Source of the DNA: Gammaproteobacteria bacterium
GTDB taxonomy: Bacteria; Pseudomonadota; Gammaproteobacteria; GRL18
NCBI GenBank assembly: GCA_028571885.1
Contig: JAPVVU010000175.1
Span: 1 to 6,653, forward strand
Direction of reading: 5' to 3'
DNA length: 6,653 nucleotides
A program made the position numbers and the translations under genes. Positions 6,539-6,653 of the stretch are shown here, in pieces. Below the pieces are notes generated by a model, which did no database searches, was not told where the DNA came from, and worked only from the letters and a program-made list of their open reading frames with translations. Numbering within the stretch: the stretch's first letter is position 1; each line of letters starts with the position of its first letter.

Positions 6539-6653
6539 ATGACCTATAATTCACAAAAAGTCATCACCTTCGGCTTTGGACTCATGCTGTTGTTTTTGAT
6601 ATTAATTACCGCTGTTGGTTTAACAAATATCACCTCCCTAAATGATAAGATCA
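6539..6653 (+). CDS. Membrane sensor/signal-transduction protein, N-terminal fragment (cut by window edge)
   Basis: Only 38 codons are visible. After a short polar start (M-T-Y-N-S-Q-K) there is a membrane segment at about residues 9-28. It is followed by V-G-L-T-N-I-T-S-L-N-D-K-I, a pattern of spaced hydrophobics and asparagines typical of the periplasmic helix after the first transmembrane segment in methyl-accepting chemotaxis proteins. Some histidine kinases and diguanylate cyclases share it. Which of these it is depends on the missing C-terminal part. The start is supported by GGGAG (6530-6534), four bases upstream, and by the candidate promoter above. The frame stays open to the right edge. 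Confidence 0.65.
   Translation, partial: MTYNSQKVITFGFGLMLLFLILITAVGLTNITSLNDKI

Overview
The window looks like chromosome from a gammaproteobacterium-like Gram-negative that can live with little or no oxygen. This placement is inferred from the style of the proteins (a Pcm close to the enterobacterial form, a NifJ-type pyruvate:ferredoxin oxidoreductase) and from a short inverted-repeat element with GGGGACAG ends. No rRNA or other phylogenetic marker is present, so a genus cannot be named.

Layout from left to right. On the minus strand at the left edge lies the N-terminal part of pcm (1-392, running off the window). It is preceded on the same strand by a phosphoribosyltransferase-domain gene (471-1076), and the 78-bp gap between them carries a possible -10 box. 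A 209-bp divergent intergenic region (1077-1285) with short repeats separates this pair from nifJ (1286-4900, plus strand). nifJ is a complete 1204-residue single-chain pyruvate:ferredoxin/flavodoxin oxidoreductase with all twelve cluster cysteines and the thiamine-diphosphate (TPP) site. It is the metabolic centrepiece of the window and appears monocistronic or loosely linked to what follows.

From about 4901 the sequence becomes clearly more AT-rich and the genes are of unknown function. A plus-strand gene (4970-5731) encodes a membrane protein with an N-terminal zinc ribbon and an HEAGH metalloprotease-like motif. It is preceded by a seven-codon leader ORF (six residues plus stop) that ends exactly at its start codon and by an inverted repeat that could cover its ribosome-binding site. 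Converging on it is a small exported or membrane-anchored protein of unknown function (5818-6297, minus strand). The 86 bp between these two stop codons (5732-5817) hold no convincing terminator or gene.

Upstream of the small gene lies a 124-bp element with 19-bp imperfect terminal inverted repeats (6329-6452). It resembles the non-coding elements mobilised by REP-associated (Y1) transposases. Beyond it, a plausible sigma-70 promoter leads into the first 38 codons of a membrane sensor or signal-transduction protein (6539 to the right edge).

There is no CRISPR array, tRNA, rRNA or complete transposase gene. The most unusual items are the zinc-ribbon/HEAGH membrane protein with its leader arrangement, the small exported unknown, and the terminal-repeat element beside it. 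No previously undescribed multi-gene system is evident.
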